Of a stretch of 64,000 nt of DNA, positions 62,435 through 64,000 are shown in pieces. Positions within the stretch are counted from its first letter, which is position 1, and every line of letters starts with the position of its first letter. The notes under the pieces are model-generated. The model was not told the origin of the DNA, did no database searches, and was given only the letters and a program-made list of their open reading frames with translations. The translations under genes and the position numbers were made by a program. The DNA comes from Planctomycetota bacterium. GTDB lineage: Bacteria > Planctomycetota > UBA1135 > UBA2386. The stretch lies in contig JANQJF010000044.1 of assembly GCA_028281765.1 (NCBI GenBank), positions 94,928 to 158,927 of the forward strand, read 5' to 3'.

Positions 62435-63876
62435 CTGCGGGACTCGACGTACTCACCGACCTGGAAGATCGCGACATCGTCTGGCTACTCGACAATGGCG
62501 AGGAACGACAGGTCATCGCGAACACCGCGCTGTATCGCGAGGGCGAACCCTCCAGCGAGATCATCATCGTCCTCGAAGGACTGCTCGGGGTGTTCGTATC
62601 CTCGGTGCCGAACCAACAGGTCGGCGCGCTCGGCCCCGGGGAGATCCTGGGCGACATCTCGTTCCTCACGAACTCCGAAGCGACCGCGACCGTGCAGGCC
62701 GTCGAGAACTCGCTGCTGCTCTGCATTCCGTCCTCGACACTGCGCGACGCGCTCGCTAGCGACAGCGCGTTCGCGAGCCGCGTGTATCGCGCGCTCGCCG
62801 TCGCGAACACCAAGCGACTCCGCGCGCGCGAGCAGTTCTACGCGCGCCAGATCGGGGTCGAGACCGAGAGCGACCGTCAGGACAGCGAGACGTGGACGCA
62901 GCTGCAGCCGAAGATCGAGGGCTTCAAGGCGCTGCTGCAGGAGGCCGACAAGGCCGCGATCGCGAACAGCGGCGAGGTCCCGGAAGACCTTTCGGTGAAG
63001 GTCTGCGCGGCGTTCCCGCAGTTCTCACACGATCTACAGAACGCGATCGGCGACGAGTGCGGCCTGCACGAATCCGCGCGGGAAGCGATCGGAGCGCGCG
63101 TGCAGCGCGAAGCCCTGCCGTATCTCCTACTGACCGAGACGGCGGAGCGACTGTATTCGAAACCGCGGGGATACGCGGGGGACTTCAAGTCAATCGATCA
63201 GATCTACGACAACGTCGCGCGCGGCTCGAGCCGGCTCGGCACCCTACTGGACCGCGCGTTCTTGGATCAGGTCGCCGCGCGAGCCGTGCGCAATCGCCGC
63301 GGCCTGCTGACCAAGCGGATCGACGCACATCTCGCCGCGTCGCCCGATCGCCCCGTGCGAATCACGGTCATGGCGTGCGGCCCGGCGCGCGAAGTCTTCG
63401 ACGCGTTCGAAAAGCTCGAGGACAAGTCACGCCTCGAAGTGACGTTGATCGACATCGATCAGCAGGCGCTCGAGCAGGTGCGTGGCGACATCGAGCGACT
63501 CGGGCTAAGCGAACAAGTCCACGCGATGCACGGCAATCTCGTCTACCTCGCGATGGGCCGCCAGAAGATCGAGATCCCGCCACAAGACCTGATGTACAGC
63601 ATCGGGCTCATCGATTACTTCAACGACAAGCTCGTCCGCAAGCTCGCATCATGGGCGCACTCGTGCCTCCGCGACGGCGGCGAGCTGATCCTCGGCAACT
63701 TCCACCCGAACAACCCGGACAAGGCGTTGATGGACTACGTGTTCGAGTGGCGCCTGATCCACCGGACCGAAGACGAGATGCACGCGCTGTTCGAAAGCTC
63801 CGCGTTCGGTAGGCGCTGCACCTCGATCGAGTTCGAGGACGCGGGCATCAACCTGTTCGCCGCGTGCTCGAAGTAG
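62431..63876 (+). CDS. cNMP-binding-fold domain fused to a SAM methyltransferase (PhcB-like)
   Basis: 481 residues. Residues about 10-135 form a CAP_ED (cyclic-nucleotide) fold: EGEPSSEIIIVLEGLLGVF and the cassette GEILGDISFLTNSEATATV. In the cassette the usual FGE is LGD and the phosphate-binding Arg is Ala, so cAMP binding cannot be assumed. A helical linker leads to the methyltransferase (about 215-481), with RGYAGDF (246-252) and SAM motif ITVMACGPAREVF (from 311), then IDIDQQALEQV. RGYAGD is, to my recollection, typical of methyltransferases related to Ralstonia PhcB, which makes a fatty-acid methyl-ester signal. The coupled cyclase-FHA gene suggests control by a nucleotide. Confidence 0.83.
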   Translation: MTAGLDVLTDLEDRDIVWLLDNGEERQVIANTALYREGEPSSEIIIVLEGLLGVFVSSVPNQQVGALGPGEILGDISFLTNSEATATVQAVENSLLLCIPSSTLRDALASDSAFASRVYRALAVANTKRLRAREQFYARQIGVETESDRQDSETWTQLQPKIEGFKALLQEADKAAIANSGEVPEDLSVKVCAAFPQFSHDLQNAIGDECGLHESAREAIGARVQREALPYLLLTETAERLYSKPRGYAGDFKSIDQIYDNVARGSSRLGTLLDRAFLDQVAARAVRNRRGLLTKRIDAHLAASPDRPVRITVMACGPAREVFDAFEKLEDKSRLEVTLIDIDQQALEQVRGDIERLGLSEQVHAMHGNLVYLAMGRQKIEIPPQDLMYSIGLIDYFNDKLVRKLASWAHSCLRDGGELILGNFHPNNPDKALMDYVFEWRLIHRTEDEMHALFESSAFGRRCTSIEFEDAGINLFAACSK

Positions 63877-64000
63877 CGATCTAGTGGGGCGTCGCCGATG
63901 TTCGCCACATATGTCACTGGCCCTACGGTCCGCCCGCTGCGTTGCTGCTCCTCAACTTGTCCACTGACAAGCCATGTCGTCGCAGCGCCTTGCGAGCGAA
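63877..64000. other. Window end, no gene seen
   Basis: 124 nt after the methyltransferase stop. A short dyad CTTGTC-CACT-GACAAG lies near 63955; nothing else is recognised. Confidence 0.4.

Noticed and set aside
1..64000. tRNA, rRNA or CRISPR array
   Set aside because: No T-loop-like tRNA consensus outside coding sequence, no rRNA-like stretch and no regularly spaced repeats were seen by eye; a covariance-model scan would settle this.

Overview
The window is high-GC bacterial DNA, densely coding on both strands, most likely from a Planctomycetota chromosome. The signs are a PSCyt1/DUF1549/DUF1553 protein paired with a Tat-exported DUF1501 protein, giant secreted proteins built from carboxypeptidase-regulatory (Ig-like) modules, secreted proteins with the Gly/Pro/Cys-rich C-terminal modules common in marine planctomycetes, secreted terpene-cyclase-fold (toroid) proteins, HEAT-repeat proteins, and an ECF sigma/PEGA-kinase pair. 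I see no rRNA, tRNA, CRISPR array, integrase or intact transposase. The lineage is an inference from gene content.

Layout. 1-8.1 kb: a truncated secreted protein and its terminator, two tandem paralogues each with an internal duplication (391-4077), a regulatory-module lipoprotein-like protein and a toroid protein. 8.2-21.5 kb: an ECF sigma factor fused to a membrane segment and an extracytoplasmic module array; an FG-GAP protein flanked by direct repeats and a DUF1549 remnant; the PSCyt1/DUF1501 pair; an 1143-residue module-array protein. 21.6-33.2 kb: a DnaJ/TerB membrane protein, a two-gene trans-3-hydroxy-L-proline route, a GH78 rhamnosidase, an OsmC protein, rlmL with a sulfotransferase, a second toroid protein, DUF3592 and HEAT proteins. 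33.2-48.8 kb: an orphan NuoF-like flavoprotein, an S9 peptidase fused to an NTF2-like domain, a 3.3-kb unit bounded by 55-bp inverted repeats (GH99-like/WbsX, thiolase, 5'-3' exonuclease), a nucleoside hydrolase, the kinase/sigma pair and two envelope proteins. 48.8-64 kb: a boxC-boxB-ferredoxin operon for aerobic benzoyl-CoA epoxidation, a vWA-like/HEAT operon, a Tat-exported PLP enzyme, a DPP4-type peptidase carrying a VHL-beta-like domain, and a translationally coupled cyclase-FHA / cNMP-fold-methyltransferase pair.

How the genes fit together. Many products are exported (Sec, Tat or lipoprotein signals), which suggests a cell that invests in surface proteins, polymer breakdown (GH78, PSCyt1/DUF1501) and extracytoplasmic signalling. 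Two small catabolic routes can be read directly: hydroxyproline dehydration/reduction (22.5-24.5 kb) and the box benzoate route (48.8-52.2 kb). The box operon has a thioredoxin-like [2Fe-2S] ferredoxin where BoxA would be expected; the NuoF-like protein at 33.2 kb and the thiolase at 38.2 kb are possible but unproven partners.

Throughout the window a TAnnnT box (often GCTAnnnT) lies only 6-8 nt before the start codon of many genes. This predicts leaderless transcripts and was used to choose several starts. The strongest candidates for something undescribed are the cyclase/methyltransferase pair at the right end, the 55-bp repeat family at 37-48.8 kb and the ferredoxin-linked box operon.
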